Assembly (NCBI GenBank): GCA_025594325.1
Contig: JANHCV010000010.1
Coordinates: 682,001 to 746,000 of the forward strand
Source: Blastocladiella emersonii ATCC 22665
Lineage: Eukaryota; Blastocladiomycota; Blastocladiomycetes; Blastocladiales; Blastocladiaceae
Direction: 5' to 3'
Length of the DNA: 64,000 nucleotides
This document shows, in pieces, positions 62,643 to 64,000 of the stretch. A program made the translations under genes and the position numbers. The notes below the pieces were generated by a model. That model saw only the letters and a program-made list of their open reading frames with translations. It did not search any database and was not told the origin of the DNA. Numbering within the stretch: position 1 is the stretch's first letter; the number at the start of each line of letters is the position of its first letter.

Positions 62643-64000
62643 ATGAAAACAATGAATAAACCACCGCTGCTACTATCATCCCTGCCCGAGCACGCCATCG
62701 CACTGATCGTCGCGCTGAGCACGCCGTCGGCCAAGCGGCTGCTCGCCTCCCGCGTCCTCGCCGACGCCGCCACGACCAGCCGTCTCCTGCTCCCACTCGT
62801 CTGGTTCAACCGTGTCGGCGAGGCACTAGGCGACCTGCTCGTTGACGCCGCGCCCGACAAACTGCTCGACGTGAGCCGGATCCCCGAGTGGTCGACGCCG
62901 CTCGCGCGGTGTGCCTGTGCCTCGATCGCACTGCGCGGCCGCTCCGACGCACCGCCGCGCCCGCCCCTCAACGGCGACATGTTCCACGCGCTGCTCCGCT
63001 CGTTCCTGCGCACCAGCAAGTCGAAGGCGTCGCTCGTCGAGCGCCAGCGCAAGCTGCTCGCCAAGGTGGCGCTCATGGAGCCCGACGACCGCGAGAGCAG
63101 CAACGAGGACGACGTGCCCGAGCCCGCCGCGAGTCTCGACGGTGCGGCGCCCCGCCCAACGGGCGCCGTGACGGGCTTCTTCACCGACGGTCTCGTGCTC
63201 GCGCTGTACCTCGAGGCGGTCGGCAACATGGCCGATCTCGACTCGGCGCTCGCCGCCATGGTGCGCAAGCTGCCCACTCTCGCTCTCGAGGGGAGAGCCC
63301 CGCTCAAGCGCATGCTCGAGTGGATCCCCGACCACACGCCCGAGGTCGCCAGGGACCTGGCCGACTTGCGCGAGGACCTCGAGGACCTCGAGGGCGACGA
63401 CTCGGACGACGACGCAGCCGAAGTGGAGGAACTCGCACTGGGACCACCGGCGGTGATCATTCAGAACGCGGGCGTGAACGTGTGCGTCGACTTTCTCTCG
63501 CTCGTCGCCATCTCGGCGGCCGTGCACATGAACCTGCCCGCGCTCGAGGCCGTCGCCAAGCGTCACCCTCGCTTCGATGCCGTCGTTTTGCGGGTTCTCG
63601 AGTTCGAGTGCGTGTACGCGTGCTTCCTCACCCACATCAGCATGCACCCGCTCGAGCAGACCATGGGCGTGCTCGACTGGCTTCGCGGGCGCGGCTGGGA
63701 CCCGCGCGGTGATCTCCCAATCAACGACCACGGCCACGGGCCGCCGCACTACTCGTACGTGATCAGCTACTACCTCGACCCGCTGCGCTCCGACGGGGCG
63801 GCCCTCGTGCGCGTGTTCGAGACGTACGACCGCGACCGCGACCGACTCGCTCCGCTTTTGGGGGATGGGCAGCGGCACCTGTTCTGCACCGCGCTCGCCG
63901 AGTGGGTCGAGCAGGGCCAGGTCGCGGCGGTCATCAAGGTCGCGCGCGCGTGGCCGTGGCTGCTCACGCCTCCGTACTGGGCGCCGCTCGTGACGCGCGC
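62643..64000 (+). CDS. Unrecognised protein, F-box-like start, runs off window end
   Basis: An open frame begins at the ATG at 62,643 (MKTMNKPPLLLSSLPEHAIA) and stays open for 452 codons to the end of the window. The first 50 residues (SLPEHAIALIVALSTPSAKR then LADAATTSRLLLPLVWFN) look F-box-like. An acidic patch (LREDLEDLEGDDSDDD) interrupts a leucine-rich helical body, and later segments (MLEWIPDHTPEVARDLADL, MGVLDWLRGRGWDP, VIKVARAWPWLL) recall the LEWW repeats in a very diverged form. Codon use matches housekeeping genes of the window. I do not recognise a named family; the C-terminus is missing. Confidence 0.65.
   Translation, partial: MKTMNKPPLLLSSLPEHAIALIVALSTPSAKRLLASRVLADAATTSRLLLPLVWFNRVGEALGDLLVDAAPDKLLDVSRIPEWSTPLARCACASIALRGRSDAPPRPPLNGDMFHALLRSFLRTSKSKASLVERQRKLLAKVALMEPDDRESSNEDDVPEPAASLDGAAPRPTGAVTGFFTDGLVLALYLEAVGNMADLDSALAAMVRKLPTLALEGRAPLKRMLEWIPDHTPEVARDLADLREDLEDLEGDDSDDDAAEVEELALGPPAVIIQNAGVNVCVDFLSLVAISAAVHMNLPALEAVAKRHPRFDAVVLRVLEFECVYACFLTHISMHPLEQTMGVLDWLRGRGWDPRGDLPINDHGHGPPHYSYVISYYLDPLRSDGAALVRVFETYDRDRDRLAPLLGDGQRHLFCTALAEWVEQGQVAAVIKVARAWPWLLTPPYWAPLVTR

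Noticed and set aside
1-64000. tRNA or rRNA genes, CRISPR arrays, telomeric repeats
   Set aside because: I saw no cloverleaf-like conserved boxes, rRNA segments, regularly spaced repeats or telomere-type tandem repeats, though a dedicated scan was not possible.

Overview
The window looks like nuclear DNA of a flagellated (zoosporic) early-diverging fungus. The evidence is: compact GC-rich protein genes, short GT-AG introns (mostly 47-75 nt, typically GTACGT/GTACGC donors and TGTAG acceptors), fungal/opisthokont-type proteins (eRF1, a BK-type potassium channel, ADAT1, PP28, CCDC6-like), and two genes otherwise tied to cilia (TEX9 and NME5 orthologues). A blastocladiomycete such as Allomyces or Catenaria is my best guess; that is inference, not a database result.

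Layout. 1-8.2 kb is gene-poor, with inverted repeats, palindromes, possible exon relics and a decayed copy of a two-exon gene whose sister copy lies at 26.8-29.1 kb. 8.4-25.0 kb is a dense housekeeping block: a coiled-coil protein, a mitochondrial-type J protein, a DEDDy exonuclease, TEX9, a CCDC6-like protein, an F-box/Cys-rich protein, an Mpv17-family protein, a low-complexity protein, NME5 and a multi-BRCT (Rtt107/Brc1/PTIP-like) protein. 25.0-29.1 kb holds a membrane-protein gene and the sister two-exon gene. 29.2-40.8 kb carries a coiled-coil protein, a 1,518-residue BK-type K+ channel, eRF1, a dienelactone hydrolase and a PP28-domain protein.

40.8-58.9 kb is an array of related minus-strand genes (F-box-like N-terminus plus divergent ankyrin-like LEWW repeats). 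Two are intact; the others are truncated, frameshifted or stopped. One member is split by a Helitron-family transposon (45,236-51,031). Removing the element rejoins the host gene exactly in frame, and this fixes both ends of the element: 5' TC, 3' hairpin plus CTAG, T^T target, and a 15-bp inverted repeat near the ends. Four array members share a 20-bp sequence about 115-125 bp upstream of their start codons. A 545-residue LRR gene sits inside the array on the other strand.

58.9-64.0 kb returns to housekeeping genes: a DUF952 protein, a KsgA/TFB1M-type rRNA dimethylase, the tRNA adenosine deaminase ADAT1, and an unrecognised open frame that runs off the window end.

Exon boundaries were worked out by eye from splice signals, reading frame and family alignment. 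In the multi-exon models with full joins listed, the summed exon length is a multiple of three. No tRNA, rRNA or CRISPR array was recognised.
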